Source of the DNA: Desertivirga xinjiangensis
GTDB taxonomy: Bacteria > Bacteroidota > Bacteroidia > Sphingobacteriales > Sphingobacteriaceae
NCBI RefSeq assembly: GCF_024436435.1
Contig: NZ_JAFMZP010000004.1
Location: 558,001 to 622,000, forward strand
DNA: 64,000 bases
Direction of reading: 5' to 3'
A program made the translations under genes and the position numbers. Numbering within the stretch: the first letter of the stretch is position 1; every line of letters begins with the position of its first letter. A model generated the notes under the pieces. The model was not told where the DNA came from. It ran no database searches and was given only the letters and a program-made list of their open reading frames with translations. Positions 54,991-63,635 of this stretch are shown piece after piece.

Positions 54991-56319
54991 ATGATGAAAT
55001 CTGATTTTACTCTAAAAATTAAAGATATACGGGCATCAGTGTCAATATATCTCCTTGCTTTAATAATGGTGGCTGGCGCCTGTAAAAAGTCGGGTGAAGA
55101 TACGGTGGCGCCCGAAGAAACAGAGCCAACGAAGGTTGAAAGACTGGTGTTCACCAAAAGAAGTCTGAGTTTATCTGCTGGTGATACAGCCACATTGAAG
55201 ATCTCAGTTCTGCCAACTTTTTCCAGCGATAAAGCTTTGGAATGGAAAAGTGCCAACAGTAATGTTGCGACGGTATCTGCAGAAGGAAAGGTAACTGCTG
55301 TAGGCCGTGGCAAAACATATATTACTGCAACAGCAAAAGATGGAAGCGGCTTGTCTTCTACCATACGCGTGGCGGTAGATTACCAGTTCGTTTCTGATAT
55401 TGCTTTAAGTATGCAGGGCGGCAACAGAAAACTGGATGTAGGCGAGCAGGTAAGCCTTGTTGCTGCGATACAACCAGCTGAAGCAGACGAAAAGGCTCTT
55501 GACTGGACAAGCAGTGATCCTGCTATTATCACAGTTGATGAAAATGGTACTGTCACAGCAATAGGCACAGGTAAAGCAGTTATAACTGCGGTAGCTACCG
55601 ATGAAAGTATGGTGAGTAATAAAATTGAGATCGAAGTAAATCCTGTTTTGGTTTCGAACATCACACTTTCAACGACTACTATTAACTTTACGCAAAAAAC
55701 CCAAAGTGAAACGTTAACAGCTACCATTTTACCTGCTGGTGCTACTAATAAAGTGTTAGAATGGAGCAGCAGTGATCTGACTGTAGCGACAGTACAAGAC
55801 GGTGTGGTTAGACCTGCCGGAAGTGGAACGGCCACAATTACAGCAAAAGCTACGGATGGCAGCAATGTAACTGCAACCGCAATAGTTACTTCTAATTTAC
55901 CAACCTTTAAAATCGAAGCTGAAGATTTTACGTCTACTGATGCGTCACAGGGGGTTCGGAAAGAAACTAATGCAACAAACTATGAAAATGGACAAGGGAT
56001 AGGTTCAATTAGGAGTGGAAAGTTTGCCCTCTATGAGAATAATCCAGTAAATGATCTTCGAAGTTTTGACAATGTTGACATCAGAGCCCAAGGTAATGGC
56101 AGTGCAACCACACCAAGGGTTGAGGTAAGGGTTGGGAATAGTAGCGGTGCTTTGCTCACTACCATCAATTTGACTGCTGATGGAAAATATGCTGTTTATT
56201 CCGCTCAACTGGATGCGACTGCTAAAGCTGCATTAACGGGCTCTACAACCATATGTTTGGTGTTCCGGAATAGTGGAGGTACCTGGGTTTGTAACGCAGA
56301 CTGGATAAGATTCAGGTAA
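54991..56319 (+). CDS. Big_2/CBM6-like surface lipoprotein
   Basis: A 442-aa lipoprotein counted from the ATG at 54991; the frame reaches 54907 but would run through the hairpin and lose the signal peptide. The lipobox MVAGAC is followed by three Big_2 Ig-like domains (each with a WxSxxxxxATVxxxGxVxA motif, at about 45-125, 127-210 and 212-290). A C-terminal CBM6-like domain follows (KIEAEDFTSTDASQGVRKET, ending WVCNADWIRFR). It is a paralogue of the preceding gene product, without the CHRD-like part. It likely presents a carbohydrate-binding head away from the membrane on an Ig-like stalk. Confidence 0.85.
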   Translation: MMKSDFTLKIKDIRASVSIYLLALIMVAGACKKSGEDTVAPEETEPTKVERLVFTKRSLSLSAGDTATLKISVLPTFSSDKALEWKSANSNVATVSAEGKVTAVGRGKTYITATAKDGSGLSSTIRVAVDYQFVSDIALSMQGGNRKLDVGEQVSLVAAIQPAEADEKALDWTSSDPAIITVDENGTVTAIGTGKAVITAVATDESMVSNKIEIEVNPVLVSNITLSTTTINFTQKTQSETLTATILPAGATNKVLEWSSSDLTVATVQDGVVRPAGSGTATITAKATDGSNVTATAIVTSNLPTFKIEAEDFTSTDASQGVRKETNATNYENGQGIGSIRSGKFALYENNPVNDLRSFDNVDIRAQGNGSATTPRVEVRVGNSSGALLTTINLTADGKYAVYSAQLDATAKAALTGSTTICLVFRNSGGTWVCNADWIRFR

Positions 56320-56348
56320 AGAATGGTTGCCATTTAATTGAACTTAAG

Positions 56349-56380
56349 AGCGGGTTGGAACTTTACAACCCGCTTTTTTT
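56349..56380 (+). terminator. Strong intrinsic terminator of the SusCD operon
   Basis: A 9-bp stem AGCGGGTTG / CAACCCGCT with loop GAACTTTA and a following run of T. It closes the operon that begins at promoter B. Confidence 0.9.
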
Positions 56381-56453
56381 TATTATCACATACTACTCCT
56401 TATCTATTTTAATGAAGACGAAATAATTTCCATAAACGTTAAACATACACTTG

Positions 56454-56481
56454 CTAATCCGGTTTAGTGTGTATATATTTG
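56454..56481 (+). promoter_or_regulatory. Operator/promoter site C (CTAATCCGGTTTAG + TATATTTG)
   Basis: The operator-like CTAATCCGGTTTAG (56454-56467) lies 6 bp before a perfect -7 box TATATTTG (56474-56481). It drives the T9SS cargo gene at 56593, with a leader of about 105 nt. The spacing is identical to sites B and D. Confidence 0.78.
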
Positions 56482-56592
56482 ATATATACTAATTGCAAGC
56501 CGAACTTCAAATCCTCCTTTAATAACCTGATTAGCTTCGGGATCCGGTAGAAGTCAAGCTAAAATCAAAATTTTAACCTTTTAGATTTAATT

Positions 56593-58626
56593 ATGGAACT
56601 TCTTTACTCAAAAAAATTAGTGGCTTTAAGGGGTATGCTTATTAAAAGTGTGTTCTGTCTATTAGCTCCTTTATTTGTGTCTGCGCCATTGTTGGCGGCT
56701 ACCAGAACTTCTGTGGGAAGTGGCGAATGGAATACCGGAGCGACATGGAGTGGCGGGGTTGTGCCAACGGCGACTGATGATGTGATTATAGCCAACGGGC
56801 ATAACATTACTTTGTCTACCCCCCAGGGAAATTGTCTGAACTTAACCGTAAATGGAACCTTGACTTCAACAATTGCTGTAGATTGTAGGGGAAATTTATT
56901 GGTGTCAGGAACTTTTATATTTGGGGCGAATTCTTATTTTCGAGGTAACGCGGAAATCACTCCGACCGGAGTGTTTAATTCTGCAGCAAATGGAAATAGA
57001 GCGACATTTTATGGTTCTGCCGGTCTTAACAATGTAATCTTGACTAATAACGGACAGTTTGGAGAGGCTTCAGGAACTACAGCTCAAGGACCCGCATTGT
57101 TTGTATCTGGGGATCATATCAGAACTTTTAGAATGACAGGAACAGGAACTGCTCGTTTTCAAGGGGTGTCAGTTGGTGATGGTAGCACGGGAACTTTAGA
57201 CATAGCAGTTGACCAGGATTGGGAGCTAAGAGGTACTGGCGGGGTTCTTTCTGTGGAAGGGTTTAGCAAACCTACTTCGGTTCGTTCCCTTACCATTAAT
57301 GCAGGGAAAACGGTTGTTATCAAAGCTGGCTGGTTTCACATAGGTAATAACACTAATAATAAAGAGCCTACTGGCAACCACTGTCCTTACACTTATAATA
57401 TTAATGGAACGTTGGATGTCTCATCCGGAAGGGTCAATTTAAGTACAACAAGTAGCGCAACCGTAGGCAATGCGGGTACTACTCAAAGTCTACTTGTCGA
57501 AGTAGGGCCAGCTGGCCTTTTTAAGATGGGAGGAGAGGTTTATATAAGAAAAGCACAGGCCACTCAAAGTCTGGACATTATTGTTAACGCTGGCGGCCGG
57601 ATAGATGGTTCAGGAATAGCATTGAGCGCCAATTCAACAAATATTGGAGCCGCTGGCCCCTCATGGTTCAGTCTTGCTGACGGCTCCACTTATAGCAGGA
57701 AACTCAACGGTACTACGGCAACTAATTTTTGGGTAGGTACTTCTTCTGGTTATAATCCGGTGCAGGTGACCACCGGAGGTACAGAAGTATTAACAGTTGG
57801 CGCTTCTGGCTCCAGTACAAATCCACTTCCTCAACCAGGTTATGCTATCGGTAATTTTTGGACGATAACACCTTCAGTGCCTGTTGCTGCTGCTTCACTT
57901 GCCTTTGGCTACAATGATAGTCAGGCTGGACCGAATGCCGATGCAGGGGCTAGCATGGTTTTGGCCAGGTACAATCCAGGAACTTCTCTATGGGATAACT
58001 TGGGTTCGGCAATCCCTGCCGCTGGTACAGGTACAGACAGGCAGGTGGTATACAGCAATGTAGCTATGGATGCCGGCGGGGCCACATATGCAATAGGAAA
58101 TGCCAGTGTACTTCCGGTTAAGCTGAAAGACTATACTGCAAAGTTAAGCAGGGAAGGTGCTGCAGAATTAAAATGGACTACAGCTACTGAGACCTCTAAC
58201 GACTATTTTATCCTGAGCAGAAGCACTGACGGAATTAACTTCGATTTCCTGGCCAGAATTGAAGCAAAGGGGCCTTCTGAGTACACTTTTGTGGATGCAA
58301 ATCCGCTTTCGCAAGTTAATTATTATCGTTTAGCGCAGGTAGATACCGACGGAGAAACGGAAGTATTAGGAATTGCTACGGTGAAAGTTTCTTTGTCAGC
58401 GGCTGATCTAAAGATCTATCCTAATCCTGTAGTAAATAATCAGTTTACGGTTTCAATACCTGAATCATCAGTCGAATCCGTATTGCGCATATATAATTTA
58501 ACAGGCAATCAAGTATACCAGCGCGCGAAAGTCAAAGGAGAACAAGAGGTAAATGTTGGCAGCCTGGCTTCAGGCACTTATATAGTAAACGTAAATGGCG
58601 TTTCGAAACAATTAATAATAAAATAA
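56593..58626 (+). CDS. Secreted protein with T9SS C-terminal sorting domain
   Basis: A 677-aa protein with a signal peptide (SVFCLLAPLFVSAPLLA). A repetitive beta-rich body starts with GEWNTGATWSGGVVPTATDD, then LTVNGTLTSTI and NGTLDVSSGRVNL, resembling G8 or parallel-beta-helix folds. A Fn3-like segment follows near 530-600 (AELKWTTATETSNDYFILSR). The last 75 residues are a type A sorting domain for the type IX secretion system (LKIYPNPVVNNQFTVSIPES, ending GTYIVNVNGVSKQLIIK). It is therefore exported across the outer membrane and probably tethered to the surface. It is likely a glycan-binding or degrading factor; no catalytic residues were identified. Confidence 0.83.
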   Translation: MELLYSKKLVALRGMLIKSVFCLLAPLFVSAPLLAATRTSVGSGEWNTGATWSGGVVPTATDDVIIANGHNITLSTPQGNCLNLTVNGTLTSTIAVDCRGNLLVSGTFIFGANSYFRGNAEITPTGVFNSAANGNRATFYGSAGLNNVILTNNGQFGEASGTTAQGPALFVSGDHIRTFRMTGTGTARFQGVSVGDGSTGTLDIAVDQDWELRGTGGVLSVEGFSKPTSVRSLTINAGKTVVIKAGWFHIGNNTNNKEPTGNHCPYTYNINGTLDVSSGRVNLSTTSSATVGNAGTTQSLLVEVGPAGLFKMGGEVYIRKAQATQSLDIIVNAGGRIDGSGIALSANSTNIGAAGPSWFSLADGSTYSRKLNGTTATNFWVGTSSGYNPVQVTTGGTEVLTVGASGSSTNPLPQPGYAIGNFWTITPSVPVAAASLAFGYNDSQAGPNADAGASMVLARYNPGTSLWDNLGSAIPAAGTGTDRQVVYSNVAMDAGGATYAIGNASVLPVKLKDYTAKLSREGAAELKWTTATETSNDYFILSRSTDGINFDFLARIEAKGPSEYTFVDANPLSQVNYYRLAQVDTDGETEVLGIATVKVSLSAADLKIYPNPVVNNQFTVSIPESSVESVLRIYNLTGNQVYQRAKVKGEQEVNVGSLASGTYIVNVNGVSKQLIIK

Positions 58627-58640
58627 AAATATTTTATTTA

Positions 58641-58672
58641 AGAGGGTGCTAAATAAGTACCCTCTTTTTTTT
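58641..58672 (+). terminator. Strong intrinsic terminator
   Basis: A 10-bp stem AGAGGGTGCT / AGTACCCTCT (one G-U) with loop AAATA and a run of eight T residues, 15 bp after the T9SS gene. The 240 bp that follow, up to 58912, hold a small palindrome ATTGCGCAAT (58678-58687) but no clear promoter. Confidence 0.9.
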
Positions 58673-58912
58673 GTGTTATTGCGCAATATATCGACTGAAT
58701 AGTGCTTTACTTTATATCGCTATTTAAGTCTAACCAACAACTTCCGGGGGAACTATTTCAACTATTTCGCTGGATTTACGTCGATTATTGCGTCTGGCTT
58801 ATCAACCTTCCGCCTTCCTTATCTGCCTGAGTATTCATTCGTAATGTCTTAGGAAATCTCTTCTGGTAAGTCTATTTCTTCGTCCTGATCTAACCATTAT
58901 AAAACTAACAAG

Positions 58913-61120
58913 ATGAAAAAAACCATTTTAACCACTTTTTCTCATGTGCTATTGCTGCTGCTTGCCGCTTCTTGTACGAAAGAACAAAAAATCCTCAAGG
59001 AAGATGAGGCTTCTGTTACCTCAAAACGGGATGCAGCCAGTACCACGGCATTTACTTTTTCCCATCCGGGTGTGGGCTTTAGTACCTATGATCTGGAAAG
59101 AATGAAGGCTAACAGAACAGTTGCTCCCTGGTCTACCGGCTATTCAGCATTGACATCCAGTACCCAGGCTTCTTTAACTTACTCCATGCAAGGGCCTTTT
59201 GCTACAGTAGGAAGGGAACCAAACTCTAATTTAAGTCAGTACGAGAATGACTCTAAGGCTGTACTTTATCAGGCAATACTTTGGTATATGACGGGAAATA
59301 CAACTTATGCAACTAAGGCTGTTTCCATCCTGAATTCATGGGCAACTACTCATACTGCCTGGTCGGGCACGACCCCTTTTCTCGCCGCTACTGATTTCGG
59401 TTTGAATTTCGTTATGGGCGCCGAAATCTTGCGCTATACTTATTCCGGCTGGACATCTACTAACACTACCAATAGCCAGAATTATTTTAATAATATGTTA
59501 TGGCCTCAATTCGGTGTGGGATCTAACACCATGTTGAAATCAGCAAATCAGGGATCTGCCCAGTTAAAAGGAGCTATTGCAGTAGCTGTCTATTGCAATG
59601 ATGCGACAAAGATGAATCAGGTGTTAGATGCCTGGCACTACAATGCCTGTGGCGGTCTCGGAGGAACCACCTTAGCTTCAGGACAAAATGCGGATTCTGG
59701 ACGCGATCAGGGACATGCTCTCGGCCACTTGCAGAATATGGCGCTGGTTGCCGAAATTGCATGGAAACAAAATGTAGACTTATATGGAGAGCTTAACGAC
59801 AGGCTAAAGGTAAGTATGGAATACTTTTCAAACTATAACTTGGGAAATACCGTGTCGTTTGTTCCCTTCGGGGCCTGTTATGGCCTTTATACAAGCATAG
59901 GTGCGACCGGCAGAAATTCGTGGGCATATAACACGTATACCACTGCAGCAGAAATTTTATATGGTGCATATGTTGCAAGAAAAGGACAAACGATGCCCTA
60001 TACCTTGCAGTACCTGAATGCCATCCCGGCTCAGATCGAAACGTTTCTTTTCAAGAAAGATAACGCTTCCCCGCCAACTCCTCCTCCAGCGCCGCCCGCA
60101 TCAGTTACCCTTCCCTCTCTTCCAAGTCCGGTAGCAGTTACTACTTTTACAAGTACCGATATTGGCAGTGTAGGCGTAGCGGGAAGTTCGACTTATTCCT
60201 CAGGAACCTGGACCGTTAAGGGTAGTGGAGGTGATCTATGGAACAGTCCTGACGCGTATCATTTTGCTTATAAACCACTAATTGGTGATGGCGTTATCAT
60301 TGCCAGAGTAACAGGTGTTCAAAATACCAATGTCAATGCGAAAGCAGGTTTATTGATCACAGAAAGTTTGACGGCTACGTCTAAGCATGCTTTTGTCTAT
60401 GCTAAATCTAACAATGCAGGAATTGGTTTTGCATCACGAAGTACAACCGGTGGTTCTGCTGAAAACACTCAAAGCCATTCGCCGGCAGTGCTTCCCTACT
60501 GGTTAAAACTTGAAAGAAGAAACAATTGGATAACCGCGTATAATTCAAACAATGGTACCACATGGACGCCTATGCGCGTAGTTTATATACCTATGGGATC
60601 CACTGTTTATGCAGGTTTAGCTGTAGCTGCTGTTAATAATTCCGTTCTTAATACCTCGACATTCACAGATGTTGCCATGAATTCGAATGTGCTGGTAAAT
60701 CGTGCAACCGGCGGCGATGCTCTTGCCGACCGGCAGAATGTTGCACAAACGGCTGCAAAGGCGTTTGATGGCTCAACAGCAACTAAATGGTATACTGAAA
60801 CTGCTGGGAGTACAGGCTGGTTGAGGTATCGGTTCGAAAGCGATATCGCCTGGCCGGTTAAAGAATACAGGCTTACCAGCGCAAACGATGTCCAGCAACG
60901 GGATCCGAAGAGTTGGCAGTTTCAGGGTTCTAACGATGGCTCTGCATGGACAACTCTCGATACGCGAACCGGAGAGGTGTTTACCGCTCGTTTGCAAATG
61001 AAAGCTTATAGTATTTCCAATACGACATCGTATAAATATTACCGTTTAAATATTACTGCCAATAGTGGCGGATCTTCTTACGGAATACAGTTAAGTGAAT
61101 TCGCCTTGATGGCACCATAA
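58913..61120 (+). CDS. Alginate-lyase-superfamily lipoprotein with F5/8C (CBM32-like) domain
   Basis: A 735-aa lipoprotein (lipobox LLAASC). The alpha/alpha-toroid (about 45-385) keeps the blocks seen in the 51553 paralogue: HPGVGFSTYDLERMKANR, YENDSKAVLYQAILWYMTGN, KSANQGSAQLKGAIAVAVY and GQNADSGRDQGHALGHLQNM. A proline-rich linker follows (ASPPTPPPAPPAS), then a concanavalin-like domain (YHFAYKPLIGDGVIIARV, PYWLKLERRNN). The last ~135 residues are an F5/8-type-C/CBM32-like domain (AFDGSTATKWYTET, SWQFQGSNDGSAWTTLDTR). It is probably a polysaccharide lyase with an added binding module. No CGGTTTAG operator is present before it. Confidence 0.8.
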   Translation: MKKTILTTFSHVLLLLLAASCTKEQKILKEDEASVTSKRDAASTTAFTFSHPGVGFSTYDLERMKANRTVAPWSTGYSALTSSTQASLTYSMQGPFATVGREPNSNLSQYENDSKAVLYQAILWYMTGNTTYATKAVSILNSWATTHTAWSGTTPFLAATDFGLNFVMGAEILRYTYSGWTSTNTTNSQNYFNNMLWPQFGVGSNTMLKSANQGSAQLKGAIAVAVYCNDATKMNQVLDAWHYNACGGLGGTTLASGQNADSGRDQGHALGHLQNMALVAEIAWKQNVDLYGELNDRLKVSMEYFSNYNLGNTVSFVPFGACYGLYTSIGATGRNSWAYNTYTTAAEILYGAYVARKGQTMPYTLQYLNAIPAQIETFLFKKDNASPPTPPPAPPASVTLPSLPSPVAVTTFTSTDIGSVGVAGSSTYSSGTWTVKGSGGDLWNSPDAYHFAYKPLIGDGVIIARVTGVQNTNVNAKAGLLITESLTATSKHAFVYAKSNNAGIGFASRSTTGGSAENTQSHSPAVLPYWLKLERRNNWITAYNSNNGTTWTPMRVVYIPMGSTVYAGLAVAAVNNSVLNTSTFTDVAMNSNVLVNRATGGDALADRQNVAQTAAKAFDGSTATKWYTETAGSTGWLRYRFESDIAWPVKEYRLTSANDVQQRDPKSWQFQGSNDGSAWTTLDTRTGEVFTARLQMKAYSISNTTSYKYYRLNITANSGGSSYGIQLSEFALMAP

Positions 61121-61150
61121 TATTAATTACTAATTTGTGTTAGTCAGGAG

Positions 61151-61174
61151 CAGCCAGTCAGCATTGACTGGCTG
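61151..61174 (+). terminator. Perfect hairpin after the lyase gene
   Basis: A 10-bp perfect stem CAGCCAGTCA-GCAT-TGACTGGCTG lies 30 bp after the stop. The T-run is poor, so termination may be incomplete. Confidence 0.7.
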
Positions 61175-61211
61175 CGGTATTTAAATATACATTCAAACTA
61201 AGATTAGTTTG

Positions 61212-61239
61212 TTAAATCGGTTTAGTGTGTCTATATTTG
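61212..61239 (+). promoter_or_regulatory. Operator/promoter site D (TTAAATCGGTTTAG + TATATTTG)
   Basis: The operator-like TTAAATCGGTTTAG (61212-61225) lies 6 bp before -7 box TATATTTG (61232-61239), followed by the 61301 gene after about 60 bp. Sites C and D share the 16-nt core CGGTTTAGTGTGT plus spacing, the strongest pairwise match of the set. Confidence 0.78.
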
Positions 61240-61300
61240 GGAACACATACTTAGTTTCTATATCATCAGGGAACCATTATTTAACCTATTTTAAAATCCA

Positions 61301-63631
61301 ATGATTAAGATGAGAAGAATAAATTTATTATTTATTGTTTTTACAATCTGTTATTTGCTGCCGCGAAATTTGCTTGCACAAGAAAAGCCACGGGACGTAT
61401 TGGTTTTGGGTAATGTTCAATCCGAAGAACAACATGGTTTAAAATCGGAAAACAGTAAGATAGTCGCCGGTGCTTTATCTCAAACGGCACGTATCTTATT
61501 ACCAAGGGAACCGCTTAATTATACGGGTGGGACACTTGCGTTCCGGATGCAGGTAGATCCTGTTAAACAAAATTACTTTACGGTAAAGTGCTGGGGTTCT
61601 GACAAGGATAAATCCATGCTGATGCTTTTTAGCGAAGGCAAGCAGGTGGGGTACCGCCATTTAGGGGATATCGATCTGTTATTTCTTGGAAATAATGAAG
61701 CCCCCTTAGCCGGCCGGTTCTTTTACGTGACTTTACCTATACCTCTTAATCATACTAAGGGTAAAAAAGAAGTGAACCTTGAAATCAGGTCTTATGGAGA
61801 GATCTGGGGCTATGGTGATACTTTTGAACGCTACCAGAAAGACATGACGGCACCGACGATGGGATTGTATAAAGTTTATACCCATACGTCAACCTTAGTT
61901 CAAACTGATAAAGCCTCTGCTACCGAAAAAGTGGATCTGAATGCAAGCATTAGGAATGATGTTGGCGAAGAAGTTCTGGTTGAATTAAAGGAACGTTTAA
62001 ACAAGGAACTAGACGAAATTATCAATGCCGACAGGCCGATTAAACAGTTGGAAATCATGTTTGTTGCTCCTGCTTATCATATAAAGTGGACGCATGCTTA
62101 CCAGAATCCTAAAGTTATCAGGCAGGTTATTGCAGGAATAGATGAGCATTACCGAAAGTTTGTTCAGGATCCGGATATAGTTTATTCTGACAAAAGTGTT
62201 TATAATTATGAGTGGCTGATAACGGGGCCTTTGTCAAGAGGGATCCGGGAGTTGTACACAGAGATCAAACCTCAGTTAGACGAGGAGATATCTAACGGAA
62301 AAGGTGCTAAAATCAATAGAAGGACTGCCTGGTCTGATATGTTACAAGCCAGTTTAAAGTACAGTACTACGCATAGGAGGCAATATACCAACCAGTCGAT
62401 GATCATCGATTTATTCATGTACGACTGCAACAGGGCCCTGCTTCTGATAGATCCTGCACATGCGCTGCCTGAATTCCAAATATTAAGATATTTATATGAG
62501 TCAGTGGGTTTGGTGCCCTGGTTAGGCAAAGAAACAGCAAACGGACCCCAAAAGCCTTTGGGTGATGATTACTGGCAGTTAACGGCCAAAGGCCTGACGA
62601 AAGAATTAGGCTTTGTTGGATACTATGGAGAGGTGCTGGACTGGGTGGTTGACATTTACAAATCAACCTGTGCGCCGGGTGTGCCTCATTCAGGTGATGC
62701 GAAGATCAGGCAGCAATTGTTAAAAATGATGCGGGCACGTAGCTATTTCAGGTATCCTGCACTAGATGCAGACGGTAATAAAGCCATGAGAGCAGAAGCT
62801 GTAGTCGGCTGGAGAGATGGCGGACATTACCCTGGTAACGTCATGTATGGTGACAGAGGTACTGCATGGGACGCTACACCACTAATGACAGCAGCGGCAA
62901 CTTTGGATGAACATGCTTTAGGTTACGCACAGCAAATGTTGAAGGATAATCAATTCTTCAATATCATAAAGATTAAATTGAAAGATAAAGGAATCAGAGC
63001 AAGCAAATCTTTATTATATGTCCCGGATGAGTATGAGCTGATAAAAAAGCAGGCGGACAGCAAATACCGTTTGCCTATGACTCCTGGTATGCCGGATTTT
63101 GTATTTGCAGATGAGGAAGACGGCGTGATAGCTATTAAAAATGGAGAAGATATATTATACGCTTCTTTATATTGGAGAGCAAGAAATGCAGTGAACAGAT
63201 TGGCTAAAGTACATTACATCACGCCAACTACGGATGTAATTTCTAATATTTACATCGAACAGGAATTTGAACCTTCAGGGATGGAATATGTGAGAAGAGA
63301 CTGGGTAAACCTTGGCTTCCAGGGGAGTAGGGAATGGTATAAAGGTATTTCCTCTGCTCATGCGGGAGAAGTTCAGCCGATAGCTAAAATCCCGGAAGGC
63401 GTCCCGTTCAGACCGGGTGATGAAAATGCCTATGCAGGGAAAGCAGATTTCTATAAAATGCAGTTTGGAAAATACCTGGTGGGTATGAACAGCAGTAAAG
63501 GGAAAACTTTTAAATTGCAAATTCCTGAGGGTTATAAAAAAGTTAAAAATCTGACAACGGGTAAATACATAAAGGAAAAAGAACTTAGTATCGACCCTAT
63601 TTCAACAACAGTAATATATTTTGAAAAATAA
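61301..63631 (+). CDS. Large exported protein of the PUL, family not identified
   Basis: A 776-aa protein with a signal peptide (LLFIVFTICYLLPRNLLAQ). The N-terminal third looks beta-rich (TGGTLAFRMQVDPVKQNYFTV), resembling a galactose-binding-like or jelly-roll domain. The central part (about 225-560) is helical, with WSDMLQASLKYSTTHRRQYT and VGWRDGGHYPGNVMYGDRGT, compatible with an alpha/alpha-toroid glycosidase or lyase. The C-terminal end is a beta-sandwich. I do not recognise the family. It lies 4 bp upstream of a GH95 fucosidase gene and shares promoter D with it, so a role in degrading the same glycan is likely. An alternative ATG lies at 61310. Confidence 0.65.
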   Translation: MIKMRRINLLFIVFTICYLLPRNLLAQEKPRDVLVLGNVQSEEQHGLKSENSKIVAGALSQTARILLPREPLNYTGGTLAFRMQVDPVKQNYFTVKCWGSDKDKSMLMLFSEGKQVGYRHLGDIDLLFLGNNEAPLAGRFFYVTLPIPLNHTKGKKEVNLEIRSYGEIWGYGDTFERYQKDMTAPTMGLYKVYTHTSTLVQTDKASATEKVDLNASIRNDVGEEVLVELKERLNKELDEIINADRPIKQLEIMFVAPAYHIKWTHAYQNPKVIRQVIAGIDEHYRKFVQDPDIVYSDKSVYNYEWLITGPLSRGIRELYTEIKPQLDEEISNGKGAKINRRTAWSDMLQASLKYSTTHRRQYTNQSMIIDLFMYDCNRALLLIDPAHALPEFQILRYLYESVGLVPWLGKETANGPQKPLGDDYWQLTAKGLTKELGFVGYYGEVLDWVVDIYKSTCAPGVPHSGDAKIRQQLLKMMRARSYFRYPALDADGNKAMRAEAVVGWRDGGHYPGNVMYGDRGTAWDATPLMTAAATLDEHALGYAQQMLKDNQFFNIIKIKLKDKGIRASKSLLYVPDEYELIKKQADSKYRLPMTPGMPDFVFADEEDGVIAIKNGEDILYASLYWRARNAVNRLAKVHYITPTTDVISNIYIEQEFEPSGMEYVRRDWVNLGFQGSREWYKGISSAHAGEVQPIAKIPEGVPFRPGDENAYAGKADFYKMQFGKYLVGMNSSKGKTFKLQIPEGYKKVKNLTTGKYIKEKELSIDPISTTVIYFEK

Positions 63632-63635
63632 ACAC

